64,000 nt of DNA from Scleromatobacter sp964418745 (GTDB lineage: Bacteria; Pseudomonadota; Gammaproteobacteria; Burkholderiales; Burkholderiaceae_C), in assembly GCA_964418745.1 (NCBI GenBank), contig CAYQMX010000003.1:1-64000 (forward strand), written 5' to 3'. The first letter of the stretch is position 1. Each line of letters begins with the position of its first letter. A model generated the notes under the pieces. It ran no database searches, was not told where the DNA came from, and saw nothing but the letters and a program-made list of their open reading frames with translations. The translations under genes were made by a program, and so were the position numbers. Positions 52,957 through 61,904 of the stretch are shown piece by piece.

Positions 52957-55296
52957 ATGATTCGATTCAGGAGCTGGGCCGCGGCCCTGGCGGTCGCCGT
53001 GGTGGCGGCTGGTTGCGGCGGGGGCGGCTCGTCCGCCTCGTCAAGCCCGCCCATCGTCGTCACCGTCTCGCCGAAGACGGTCGCGCTGGCCGGCACCACC
53101 ACCGGGCCGGCGCCGAGCGCCAGCGTGTCGCTGTCGGCCACCAACATGCCCGACGCCGGCCTGTACGTCCGCGTGCGCGGCACCAAGGGCTACGTCACGG
53201 CCACCTTCGACGGACAGGGCGTGACGGTCAACGGCGTCGCGCCAGGCTCGCTGGCCGTCGGCACCTACCGGGATTCGGTGGCCATCGACGTCTGCTACGA
53301 CGCCCAGTGCGCGCGCCCGATCAGCGGCAGCCCCCTGGCCCTGCCGGTCACGTACACGGTGACGCTGGGCGATCCGGCCACCTCCGTGCCCATGATCACC
53401 CAGTTGTCGCCGGCCTCGGTCGTCGTCGGCAGTCAGGGCTTCGTGCTGGTCCTGTCGGGCAACAACTTCGCCCCGACGTCCTCGGTGGCGTGGAACGGCC
53501 AGGTGCGGGCGACGACCTACGTGTCGGCGAACACGCTCAACGCGCAGATCAACGCGTCCGACGTGGCCAGCATCGGGACGGCCAGCGTGACCGTGTCCAA
53601 CGCGTCGACGGGCGGCGGGGTCTCGCTCGGGCAGTCCCTGGCCGTCACCGCGGTGGTGCCGGTGGTCACGACGGTGAGTCCGGCGTCGGCGGCCACGGGC
53701 GGGTCGGCCTACACACTGACCGTCAACGGCACCGGCTTCGACAGCCTGGCGCAGGTGACGTGGAATGGCAGTCCTCGCACGACGAGCTACGTCTCGCCCA
53801 CCCAGGTCACGGCGCAGATCACGGCGGCCGACATCGCCTCCGCGGGCAACTTCCCCGTGGGCGTCTACAACGCGGACAACGGCGCGATGGCCTCGAACAC
53901 CGTGCTGGTGAGCGTGGCCGACGCGCCGCTGGCGCTCGTCACGCTGTCGCCGCCGTTCGTGGTCGCGGGCGGCCCGGCGTACATGCAGACGGTGATCGGC
54001 ACCGGCTTCAACGCGACGTCCACCCTGCGGTGGAACGGCAGCCCGCGCGTGACGACCCTGGTCTCGACGACGCAGCTGCGGGCGCAGGTCAGCGCGGCCG
54101 ACATCGCCAGCGTCGGCACGGCCACGCTCACCGTGGTCAATGGCGGCAGCACGCCGGGCACCAGCGCCGGGCAGGCCCTGACGATCGGCTTGCCGTCCAC
54201 CGAGGCGGTCGCCTTCCAGGTCAACCCCCAGCACAATGGCGCGATCCGTTTCGCGACCGTCGTCGCGCCGTCGGCGTTGCCGACGTCGCCGACCTGGACG
54301 GCCGCGCTGGACGGCACGGCGTCGTACCCGCTGATCGCCGGCGGACGGGTGTTCGTGACGGTGGCGCGCAGCGGCGGCGGCTCGGAGATCGTGGCCCTGA
54401 GCGCCGCCTCCGGCGAGCTGGTGTGGGGGCCGGTCGCGCTGGCCGGCACCGCGAACGCGACCTATGACAACGGCCGCGTGATCGTGCTGTCCGGCGGCTT
54501 CGGCCCTGGCATCCTGACGGCCTTCGACGCCGCCACCGGGTCCCAGTTGTGGAGCACCGCGCTGACCTCGCAATACTCGTTCTCGGCCCCCCCGACGGCC
54601 GCCAACGGCATGGTCTACACGGGCGGCGCCGGCTCGGGCGGCACCCTGTACGCGGTCAATGACGCCACCGGCGCGCTGGTGTGGAGCGCCACCGTCTGGA
54701 ACGGCGACGCGAGCTCGCCGACGATCACCGCCGATGGGGTCTACGTGACCTATCCGTGCCAGACCTACGACTTCGGCCCGCTCACCGGCGCGCTGCTGTG
54801 GCACAACGACTCCGGCTGCGAAGGCGGCGGCGGTGCGACGGGCACGTTCGGCGGCGGCGTCTACTACTCGCCCAACCAGCCCGCGGGCTACAGCGGCATG
54901 TCCTTCGACGCCGAGACCGGTGCGTTCCTCTCGGCGTACACGGCCAGCCAGCCACCGGCCCTTGGCGCGGCCATCGGCTACTTCCTGCAGGCCGGCACGC
55001 TCAGCGCGATCGGCCTGTCGGACAACGTCATCCGCTGGACGTTCGCGGGCGACGGCACGCTCGCCACCGCTCCCATCCTCGTCAACGGCTATGTGTTCGT
55101 CGGCGGGAGTTCCGGCCGGCTCTACGCGCTCGACGCCACCACGGGCGCCACGCTGTGGCAGACCTCCCTGGCGGGCGCCACGAACGCGAGCCCGTGGATG
55201 CAGCTGGGTCAGTCGGGCATGGCCGCGGGCAACGGCATGCTGGTGGTGCCGGTGGGCAGCACGCTGGCGGCGTTCACGCTGTCGAACAACCCCTGA
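52957..55296 (+). CDS. Lipoprotein with three IPT/TIG repeats and a PQQ-like beta-propeller
   Basis: This 779-residue surface or periplasmic lipoprotein has a lipobox (VVAAGC, then GGGGSS). After a beta-rich domain come three immunoglobulin-like IPT/TIG repeats at about 143-232, 234-320 and 321-415. Each has the pattern I..LSPAS...GS..F.L.L.G..F...S.V.WNG....T.YVS...L.AQI.A.D. The C-terminal half (about 440-775) has PQQ-propeller blades such as TAFDAATGSQLWSTAL, YAVNDATGALVWSATV and YALDATTGATLWQTSL. No enzyme active site is evident. The start follows AGGGAGG. It likely binds a ligand or scaffold; its neighbours give no further clue. Confidence 0.88.
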   Translation: MIRFRSWAAALAVAVVAAGCGGGGSSASSSPPIVVTVSPKTVALAGTTTGPAPSASVSLSATNMPDAGLYVRVRGTKGYVTATFDGQGVTVNGVAPGSLAVGTYRDSVAIDVCYDAQCARPISGSPLALPVTYTVTLGDPATSVPMITQLSPASVVVGSQGFVLVLSGNNFAPTSSVAWNGQVRATTYVSANTLNAQINASDVASIGTASVTVSNASTGGGVSLGQSLAVTAVVPVVTTVSPASAATGGSAYTLTVNGTGFDSLAQVTWNGSPRTTSYVSPTQVTAQITAADIASAGNFPVGVYNADNGAMASNTVLVSVADAPLALVTLSPPFVVAGGPAYMQTVIGTGFNATSTLRWNGSPRVTTLVSTTQLRAQVSAADIASVGTATLTVVNGGSTPGTSAGQALTIGLPSTEAVAFQVNPQHNGAIRFATVVAPSALPTSPTWTAALDGTASYPLIAGGRVFVTVARSGGGSEIVALSAASGELVWGPVALAGTANATYDNGRVIVLSGGFGPGILTAFDAATGSQLWSTALTSQYSFSAPPTAANGMVYTGGAGSGGTLYAVNDATGALVWSATVWNGDASSPTITADGVYVTYPCQTYDFGPLTGALLWHNDSGCEGGGGATGTFGGGVYYSPNQPAGYSGMSFDAETGAFLSAYTASQPPALGAAIGYFLQAGTLSAIGLSDNVIRWTFAGDGTLATAPILVNGYVFVGGSSGRLYALDATTGATLWQTSLAGATNASPWMQLGQSGMAAGNGMLVVPVGSTLAAFTLSNNP

Positions 55297-55321
55297 GGCG
55301 GCATCGCCCGCAGGTCGCGGA

Positions 55322-56455
55322 TTACCAGTTGGCCGACATGAGCTGCAACGCCCAGCTCGACTGCACCGACCGGTAAACCGCGATGTTCGGGTAGATCTGC
55401 TCGCCCGACGGCGCGAACCGCATCTGCTGGTTGACCCGGGTCACCGGCTCGATGCGCTTCAAGGTCTGCACCAGCGTGGCGGGCTCCAGGCTGCGGCCCT
55501 GGCGCGCGGCGTCCGCCAGCGCGTAGACCGCGTCGTAGGCGTACTGCGCCCCCCAGACCGGATCGCTGCCGAAGCGCTTCTGGAAGCTGGCCAGGAAGGT
55601 CTTGCCCTCGGGGAACTCCTTGGCGTCGATGGCCGTGGCGGTGGCGTACAGGCCCTTGATGGCGACGGGGCGCTGGGCGAGGCTCTTGTTGCGGATCACG
55701 TTGGTGCCGACTATCGTCACGTCGAGCCAGCCGGTCTTTTCCAGCTGGTCGAGCAGGCCGACGAGCTGCGGCTCGCGGTCCAGGAACAGGATCGTGTCGA
55801 CCTTGGCGGCCCGGAAGCTCGTGATCGTCTCCTGCGTCACCGGGCTCTTCTCGGCGACCTCGGCGGAGATGACCGGCGCGAGATGCAACTTGTCCAGGCC
55901 GGCCAGGACGGCGGTATCCAGTCCATGGCCGTAGTCGCTTTTCTCGATGATGATCCCGATGCGCGTGGCCTTCAGGGTCTCGGCGGCGAACGAGGCCACG
56001 GCCCGGCCCTGCTGGTCGTCGTTGGCGAGCAGGCGCAGCACGTTGCCCTTGCCGAGCGTGGTCAACGAGGCGCTGGTGGCCGTCAGCAGCTCGGGCAGGC
56101 CCTTGGTCGCGACGATCGGGATGGCCGCGGCGGCCTGGTTGCTGTTGACGGGGCCGATGACCGCATTGACGCCGGCGTCGACAAAGGCCTGCGCCTCGGC
56201 TTTCGCGCCGTCGACGTCGCCGTGGTCGTCGGCCGCCTTGATCTGGATCGTCAGTGGCTTGCCGTCGACCTTGAAGTCGGCATGGTTGATCTCCTCCGCG
56301 GCCAGTGTGGCGCCATTGAGCAGGTCCTTGCCGCGGGCACCGGAGGGGCCGGACTGCGCGACGAGCACCCCCACCGTGAGGACCGGCGGCTTGCTGTCGC
56401 AACCCGCCAGCAGCAGGACGGTGGAGGCCAGAAGCCAGTTGCGCGAGACGGGCAT
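55322..56455 (-). CDS. Branched-chain amino-acid-type ABC substrate-binding lipoprotein (orphan)
   Basis: This 377-residue type 1 periplasmic binding protein is of the Leu/Ile/Val family. It has a lipoprotein signal (STVLLLAGC, Cys19), then VGVLVAQSGPSGARGKDLLNGATLAAEEIN, VIGPVNSNQAAAAIPIVAT and WGAQYAYDAVYALADAARQG. Binding-protein genes of this type usually sit with two permease and two ATPase genes, none of which is here. It may feed a distant transporter or act as a sensor. It faces the IPT lipoprotein gene, with 25 bases between the stops. AGGAA precedes the ATG. Confidence 0.9.
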   Translation of the reverse strand: MPVSRNWLLASTVLLLAGCDSKPPVLTVGVLVAQSGPSGARGKDLLNGATLAAEEINHADFKVDGKPLTIQIKAADDHGDVDGAKAEAQAFVDAGVNAVIGPVNSNQAAAAIPIVATKGLPELLTATSASLTTLGKGNVLRLLANDDQQGRAVASFAAETLKATRIGIIIEKSDYGHGLDTAVLAGLDKLHLAPVISAEVAEKSPVTQETITSFRAAKVDTILFLDREPQLVGLLDQLEKTGWLDVTIVGTNVIRNKSLAQRPVAIKGLYATATAIDAKEFPEGKTFLASFQKRFGSDPVWGAQYAYDAVYALADAARQGRSLEPATLVQTLKRIEPVTRVNQQMRFAPSGEQIYPNIAVYRSVQSSWALQLMSANW

Positions 56456-56822
56456 GATCGTTCCTGTTGTTGGCTATGACGAGGGCGAACTGTGCCCTTG
56501 CTGGCCGGAAATGCAATGCGCCGTCGCAAGCCGTCCGCGCGAAAAGCGGCGGGCAGCGGTACTTTTCAACGGGTTGCGCGACGCCCGTCAGGGGCCGACC
56601 GCTGGGGCAATCGCCCGGCATTGCCGTGCGGCGGAACCGGTACGGCCGATCGGCGAAGCGCCCGACCTGGCCGGCCTCGCGGCACGCGCGGTCGCAAGGG
56701 AATCGCCGGGTTCGTAGAATCCCCATTCCGGGTGCGCCGCCGCGCGCCATGCACCCGGCGTCGCCCGCAACGGCTCCCGCCGTTGCCGCCCGCTTCGCGC
56801 TGCTGCCCCGAGACCCGATTCC
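56456..56822. other. 367-base divergent region between the binding-protein gene and nadB
   Basis: No gene-like frame is convincing here. It carries a probable nadB promoter, with TAGAAT at 56715-56720 and a weak -35 TCGCAA 17 bases upstream, leaving a leader of about 95 bases. On the other strand it carries the AGGAA site of the binding-protein gene. The rest is GC-rich without repeats I can see. Confidence 0.45.
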
Positions 56823-58451
56823 ATGCCCTCATCGTCCGCCTCCGCTTCCGCCGCCACCGGCCCCGTGGTCATCGTCGGCGCCGGCCTGGCCGGCCTCACC
56901 GTGGCGCTGCACCTGGCGCGCCATGGCCGGCGCGTGGTCGTGCTGGCCAAGCGCGGCCTGAGCGAGGGCGCGACCGCGTGGGCGCAGGGCGGCATCGTCG
57001 GCGTGCTGGGATCGGACGACTCCATCGAGTCGCATGTGCGCGACACGCAGGACGCGGGCGCGGGCATCGTCGACGAGCACACGGCGCGCTTCATCGCCGA
57101 GAACAGCGCCAAGGCGGTCGAATGGCTGGTCGACAACGGCGTGCCGTTCACGGCCGACGCCGACGGCCCGCTGGGACTGCACCTCACCCGCGAGGGCGGG
57201 CACGCGGTGCGCCGCATCGCCCACGCCGCCGACGCCACCGGCCGCGCGATCCACGAGTCGCTGCTGGCGCAGGCGCAGGCCCACGAACTCATCACGCTGC
57301 GCGAGCGCTGGATCGCGGTGGACCTGGTCACCTCGCGCCACCTCAAGCGCGACGAGCTGCCGCGCGTGTACGGCGTCTATGCGCTCGACATCGATTCGCG
57401 CAGGGTCGAGACGATCGCCGCTTCGGCGGTCGTGCTGGCCACCGGCGGCGTCGGCAAGGTCTACCGCTACACCAGCAACCCCGACACCTCCACCGGGGAC
57501 GGCATCGCGATGGCCTGGCGCGCGGGCTGCCGCGCCGCCAACATGGAGTTCATCCAGTTCCATCCGACCTGCCTGTACCACCCGCAGGAGCGCAGCTTCC
57601 TGATCACCGAGGCGCTGCGCGGCGAAGGCGGCCTGCTCAAGCTGCCGGACGGCACGCGCTTCATGCCCGCGCACGACGAGCGCGCCGAATTGGCGCCGCG
57701 CGACATCGTCGCCCGTGCGATCGACTTCGAGATGAAGAAGCACGGCATCGACCATGTCTGGCTGGACGCCACGCACCTGGGCGAGGCGTTCCTGAAGGAG
57801 CACTTCCCGACCATCCACGCGCGCTGCCTGTCGCTGGGCATCGACATCGCCCGCCAGCCGATCCCCGTGGTGCCGGCCGCGCACTACACCTGCGGCGGCA
57901 TGGTGACCGACCTCAGCGGCCGCTCCGACCTGCCGGGCCTGTTCGGCGTCGGCGAGACCACCTACACCGGCCTGCACGGCGCCAACCGGCTGGCCAGCAA
58001 CTCGCTGCTGGAGTGCGTCGTCATCGGCCACACCTGCGCCGACGCGATCCTGGCCGACGGCCCGCAACCGGCGCAGGTGCTGCCCGAGTGGGACGAGAGC
58101 CAGGTCGACGATGCCGACGAGCAGGTGGTGATCGCGCACAACTGGGACGAGCTGCGCATGCTGATGTGGAACTACGTTGGCATCGTGCGCACCACCAAGC
58201 GCCTGGAGCGCGCGCTGCACCGCATCGAACTGCTCAAGGCGGAGATCGACGAGTACTACGCGCACTTCCGCGTCACGCGAGACCTGCTGGAGCTGCGCAA
58301 CCTGGTCGTCTGCGCCGAGCTCATCGTGCGCTCCGCGCTGAACCGCCACGAGAGCCGCGGCCTGCACTTCAGCCGGGACTTCCCGCGCACGCTGCCGGTC
58401 AGCTTCCCGACCGTGCTGACGCGGCCGGCGACGAGCCGGGCGCCGGGCTGA
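56823..58451 (+). CDS. nadB: L-aspartate oxidase
   Basis: This 542-residue flavoenzyme oxidises L-aspartate to iminoaspartate, the first step of de novo NAD synthesis. FAD motifs are VIVGAGLAGLTVALHLA, TAWAQGGIVGVLG and VVLATGGVGKVYRYTSNP. MEFIQFHPTCLYHPQERSFL, VPAAHYTCGGMVTDLSGR and GLHGANRLASNSLLECVV are active-site and family blocks shared with fumarate reductase flavoproteins. ATG 56823 begins a Ser/Ala-rich extension of 15 residues. It converges with ComFB-like, nadC and nadA on the opposite strand, so the three quinolinate-pathway genes lie within 4.1 kb in two units. Confidence 0.96.
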   Translation: MPSSSASASAATGPVVIVGAGLAGLTVALHLARHGRRVVVLAKRGLSEGATAWAQGGIVGVLGSDDSIESHVRDTQDAGAGIVDEHTARFIAENSAKAVEWLVDNGVPFTADADGPLGLHLTREGGHAVRRIAHAADATGRAIHESLLAQAQAHELITLRERWIAVDLVTSRHLKRDELPRVYGVYALDIDSRRVETIAASAVVLATGGVGKVYRYTSNPDTSTGDGIAMAWRAGCRAANMEFIQFHPTCLYHPQERSFLITEALRGEGGLLKLPDGTRFMPAHDERAELAPRDIVARAIDFEMKKHGIDHVWLDATHLGEAFLKEHFPTIHARCLSLGIDIARQPIPVVPAAHYTCGGMVTDLSGRSDLPGLFGVGETTYTGLHGANRLASNSLLECVVIGHTCADAILADGPQPAQVLPEWDESQVDDADEQVVIAHNWDELRMLMWNYVGIVRTTKRLERALHRIELLKAEIDEYYAHFRVTRDLLELRNLVVCAELIVRSALNRHESRGLHFSRDFPRTLPVSFPTVLTRPATSRAPG

Positions 58452-58469
58452 GCACGCGGCGCCGCGCGC

Positions 58470-58754
58470 TCAGGCGCGTGCGCGCATCGCGTTGCGCGCC
58501 TGCACGAAGCCGAAGGCGAACTCCACCGCCTCGGCGATCGAGCGCTCGGTCTCGGTGCGCTCGCGGTCGGTCTGGAAGAACGCGAAGTCGACATCGTGGC
58601 GGATGTAGCGCGGGGGCAGGCGGTTGAGCGCGACGCAGGCGATGTCGGCCAGCATGTCCTGGTTTTCCTTGATGTGCGGAAAGTGCTCCGCCATCTCGTG
58701 CACGCACGCGAAGACGGCCTTCTCGTGGTTGTTGTGGATCGATGCGATGTCCAT
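58470..58754 (-). CDS. ComFB-like domain protein
   Basis: This 94-residue protein starts MDIASIHNNHEKAVFACVHEM and has the late-competence ComFB core LADIACVALNRLPPRYIRHDVDF. The paired CxxC motif found in many ComFB proteins before the ALN-LPP block is absent, with MLADIAC in its place. Some ComFB proteins have been described as cyclic dinucleotide receptors, so a signalling role is possible. It lies 115 bases after nadC on the same strand. That gap contains a 13-base palindromic GCCCAC-C-GTGGGC at 58835-58847, so it may have its own promoter. Confidence 0.82.
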   Translation of the reverse strand: MDIASIHNNHEKAVFACVHEMAEHFPHIKENQDMLADIACVALNRLPPRYIRHDVDFAFFQTDRERTETERSIAEAVEFAFGFVQARNAMRARA

Positions 58755-58869
58755 GGTCTTCGGGTCCGGGTAGGCGAGGGCGCCGGCGCGCGGCCCGCCG
58801 GCGTGTTCATCCCTCCGAGTTTGCCCCGCCTCGTGCCCACCGTGGGCCGCAAGAATGCGACAAATTCGG

Positions 58870-59733
58870 CTAGTCGAGCACGCGCATCGAGAAGTCGGTG
58901 GCGGCCACGTCCTTCGTGAGCTTGCCGATGGACACCCGGTCGACGCCGGTGGCCGCGATGTCGCGCAGCGCGGCCAGCGTGACCCCGCCCGAGACCTCCA
59001 GCACCGCGGCGCCGGCGGCGACCTTCACCGCCTGGCGCATGTCGGCCAGCGTGAAGTTGTCCAGCAGCACGCTGGTGGCGCCGGCGGCCAGCGCCTCGCG
59101 CAACTGGGCGATCGATTCGACCTCGATCTGGATGTCGACGCCCGAGTGCAGCGCGAAGGCCTGCGCCATCGCCTGCGCGATGCCGCCGGCCGCGGCGATG
59201 TGGTTCTCCTTGATCAGGATGCCGTGCCACAGCGCCAGGCGCTGGTTGCGGCCGCCGCCCACGCGCACCGCGTACTTCTGGGCCTGGCGCAGGCCGGGCA
59301 GCGTCTTGCGGGTGTCGAGCACGGCGCAGCCGCGTGGGCTGGTGGCGGCGCCTTCGATCGCCTCGACGTGGCGGCGCGTCACGGTGGCGGTGCCCGACAG
59401 CAGCTGCAGGAAGTTCAGCGCCGGCCGTTCCGCCGACAGCAGCGCGCGCGCGTTGGCCTCGATGATGCAGACCTCGGAGTCGGCGGACATCGTCGCGCCT
59501 TCGCCGTACTTCCAGTCGATCCGGCTGGTCGGGTCGAGCGTGTTCAGGCACGAGCAGAACCAGTCGCGACCGCACAGGATTGCGCTCTCGCGCACCCGCA
59601 CCACCGCGCGCACGCGCTTGTCCGCGGGAATGAGCAGGCCGGTCCAGTCCTGGCGGCCGATGTCCTCGTAGAGGGCGTCGCGCACGTTGCGCGCCCGCGC
59701 CTCGGCCAGGGTTTCGTCGTGGTCGAACATCAT
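58870..59733 (-). CDS. nadC: Nicotinate-nucleotide pyrophosphorylase (quinolinate phosphoribosyltransferase)
   Basis: This 287-residue enzyme converts quinolinate and PRPP to nicotinate mononucleotide. Family blocks include ERPALNFLQLLSGTATVTRR, AVLDTRKTLPGLRQAQKYAV, GGGRNQRLALWHGILIKENH and a C-terminal barrel (IEVESIAQLREAL, VLLDNFTLADMRQAV, LEVSGGVTLAALRDIA). Two ATGs begin the protein (MMFDHDE). It lies 60 bases downstream of nadA and is probably in the same operon. Confidence 0.96.
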   Translation of the reverse strand: MMFDHDETLAEARARNVRDALYEDIGRQDWTGLLIPADKRVRAVVRVRESAILCGRDWFCSCLNTLDPTSRIDWKYGEGATMSADSEVCIIEANARALLSAERPALNFLQLLSGTATVTRRHVEAIEGAATSPRGCAVLDTRKTLPGLRQAQKYAVRVGGGRNQRLALWHGILIKENHIAAAGGIAQAMAQAFALHSGVDIQIEVESIAQLREALAAGATSVLLDNFTLADMRQAVKVAAGAAVLEVSGGVTLAALRDIAATGVDRVSIGKLTKDVAATDFSMRVLD

Positions 59734-59793
59734 GTGTCTCCGGTGCCGGTGCGCGGGCCTGGCGGTCCGCTCCGGCTTGTTGTGGTCATGCGG

Positions 59794-60924
59794 TCATGCC
59801 GCCCCGATGCCGGGCACCAGGCCCGGGAGGTCGTTGCTTTGCTTGGCGGGCCGCGCGATGGCGGCCGGGTTGGCGGCGACGAAGTCGAGCATGCGCTGGA
59901 TGCAGCCCAGCGCCGCGCCGCGCACGGGTTCGTCCACCTCGATGGCGCCGCTGCCGGTCTCCAGGCAGTCGACCAGGCCCTGCAGGCTGTTCATCGCCAT
60001 CCACGGGCAATGCGCGCAGCTCTTGCAGGTGGCCGAGTTGCCGGCCGTGGGCGCCTCGATCAGCGTCTTGCCCGGCGCCAGCTGGCGCATGCGGTGCAGG
60101 ATGCCGTTGTCGGTGGCGACGATGTACTCGCTGGCCTTGCCCTCGATCACCGCGTTGAGCATCTGCGAGGTGGAGCCCACGACGTCGGCCATCTGCACGA
60201 CGCTCTTCGGCGACTCCGGGTGCACCAGGACCATCGCCCCCGGATGCTGCTGCTTCAGCAGCTCGAGCTCGAGGCCCTTGAACTCGTCGTGCACGATGCA
60301 GGCGCCGTTCCACAGCAGCATGTCGGCGCCGGTCTCGTCCTGGATGTAGCGGCCCAGGTGGCGGTCGGGCGCCCACAGGATCTTCTGGCCCTGCGCCTTC
60401 AAGTGCTCGACCACGGCCAGCGCGCACGAGCTGGTCACCATCCAGTCGGCGCGCGCCTTCACGGCGGCGCTGGTGTTGGCGTACACGACGACGGTGCGGT
60501 CGGGGTGGGCGTCGCAGAAGGCGGCGAAATCGGCGGCCGGGCAGCCGAGGTCCAGCGAGCAGGTGGCGTCGAGGTCGGGCATCAGCACGCGCTTGTGCGG
60601 CGACAGGATCTTCGAGGTCTCGCCCATGAAGCGCACGCCGGCGACGACCAGCGTCGTCTGTGGCGCCGCGCGGCCGAAGCGGGCCATCTCCAGCGAATCG
60701 GCGACACAGCCGCCGGTCTCCAGCGCCAGGTCCTGCAGGTCGCCGTCGACGTAGTAGTGGGCCACCAGCGTCGCGTCGTGCTGCCGGAGCAGTTCCTTGG
60801 CGCGCGCGCGGAGCCGCTGGCGTTCTTCGGGGCCCGGGGTGGGCATCACCTTGGCCCAGGCGTTGGCGGTGCAGGTGGCGCCGGTGGCGTCCTGGAGGGA
60901 GTATTCGTACGTGGCTTGTGTCAT
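59794..60924 (-). CDS. nadA: Quinolinate synthase
   Basis: This 376-residue enzyme condenses iminoaspartate with dihydroxyacetone phosphate. The three 4Fe-4S cysteines are expected in the DLDATCSLDLGCPAA region, in WNGACIVHDEFKG and in SATCKSCAHCPWMAMN. HYYVDGDLQDLALETGGCVADSLEMAR and VVAGVRFMGETSKIL are family signatures. ATG 60924 gives MTQATYEYSLQDATGA. A TACGAT box at 60959-60954 would give a leader of about 22 bases. nadC follows. Confidence 0.96.
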   Translation of the reverse strand: MTQATYEYSLQDATGATCTANAWAKVMPTPGPEERQRLRARAKELLRQHDATLVAHYYVDGDLQDLALETGGCVADSLEMARFGRAAPQTTLVVAGVRFMGETSKILSPHKRVLMPDLDATCSLDLGCPAADFAAFCDAHPDRTVVVYANTSAAVKARADWMVTSSCALAVVEHLKAQGQKILWAPDRHLGRYIQDETGADMLLWNGACIVHDEFKGLELELLKQQHPGAMVLVHPESPKSVVQMADVVGSTSQMLNAVIEGKASEYIVATDNGILHRMRQLAPGKTLIEAPTAGNSATCKSCAHCPWMAMNSLQGLVDCLETGSGAIEVDEPVRGAALGCIQRMLDFVAANPAAIARPAKQSNDLPGLVPGIGAA

Positions 60925-60953
60925 GGCTGCGACCGCCGTCGAGGCGGTTCGCC

Positions 60954-60959
60954 ATCGTA
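60954..60959 (-). promoter_or_regulatory. Possible -10 box of nadA-nadC
   Basis: TACGAT on the minus strand (context GGGCTACGATGGCG), the same hexamer as the rnhA box. The predicted start gives a 22-base leader. Confidence 0.4.
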
Positions 60960-61003
60960 GCCCATGGGCGGAAGGACGCCGGCGCGCAGGGACACCGGCG
61001 CGC

Positions 61004-61720
61004 TCAAGCGCCGATCCACGCCTCGTACAGCTGGTTCCAGACGTTGGTCACCGAGCGGGTGAGCGGGCGGGCGTGCAGCAGCGTCGGCCGGTTCGGCCAG
61101 TCGCGCGCCTCGATCAGGTCTTCCAGGCCGCGGTGCTCGGCGGCGAGGTAGAACAGCCAGCGCGTGGCGCTGGCGAAGGGCATCTGCGCCAGGCGATGCA
61201 TCTCCTCGATCAGCGTCACCGCCTCGTGGCTGGGCATCGGGCCCACCAGGACGGAGCAGATCTGGGAGTGCGACAGCAGGGCGCCGAAGATGGCGCGGCG
61301 GTCGACCGGCTTGGCGTCGCCATGCAGGCACCGCACCAGCCGGTGCGGCCCGTTGCCGGCAGGCAACAGCGTTTCGTCGACGACCGCGCGGATCTGCAGG
61401 CCGCCGCGCGAATGCACGCGCAGGCGGTCGATCGGCGAGCCGGTGGCGTCGGACAGCGTCTGCATCATGCCGTGGGCCCACATGCCGGCCGGGTCGATGA
61501 TCAGCATCGAGCTGACTTCCGGCGAGGAGGCCAGGTGCGCGTGCAGGGCCAGCGCGCCTTGCTCGCTCTCCGGCACTTCCACGGTGACGCCCAGTGCGCC
61601 GGCGGAATCGAACATCGACGCCGGGCCCGATCGCTCCTTGCTCGGCACCACCAGCGGCGCGAACTGCGCACGAAGCTTGCGCAGCGGAGCCGGGAAGGGA
61701 ATGACGGAGGGGCGGGACAT
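61004..61720 (-). CDS. Conserved-looking protein of unknown function
   Basis: This 238-residue predicted cytoplasmic protein belongs to no family I recognise. The N-terminus is basic (MSRPSVIPFPAPLRKLRAQF). The middle contains SSMLIIDPAGMWAHGMMQTL and DRLRVHSRGGLQIRAVVDE, and the C-terminus is LFYLAAEHRGLEDLIEARDW followed by VTNVWNQLYEAWIGA. Even hydrophobic spacing and codon bias agree with a real gene. ATG 61720 was preferred to ATG 61747, but neither has a good ribosome-binding site. It lies 79 bases upstream of nadA on the same strand and could be co-transcribed. A role in NAD metabolism is only guilt by association. Confidence 0.7.
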   Translation of the reverse strand: MSRPSVIPFPAPLRKLRAQFAPLVVPSKERSGPASMFDSAGALGVTVEVPESEQGALALHAHLASSPEVSSMLIIDPAGMWAHGMMQTLSDATGSPIDRLRVHSRGGLQIRAVVDETLLPAGNGPHRLVRCLHGDAKPVDRRAIFGALLSHSQICSVLVGPMPSHEAVTLIEEMHRLAQMPFASATRWLFYLAAEHRGLEDLIEARDWPNRPTLLHARPLTRSVTNVWNQLYEAWIGA

Positions 61721-61904
61721 GGGAGATGAGCTTACTCGGAGAGTCATCGGCGGCCGGGACCAAGTTGTTTACGGATGTGACTTCCTTGTCGCGAACACCA
61801 AAATCCTCTATTGCGACGCATTTTCGATTGGCAAGCGCCGTTCCCACGCGGGCACGCCGCAGCCGATACCATCGCGGTTCCGCCACGACCCACCGGTGCC
61901 TGCC

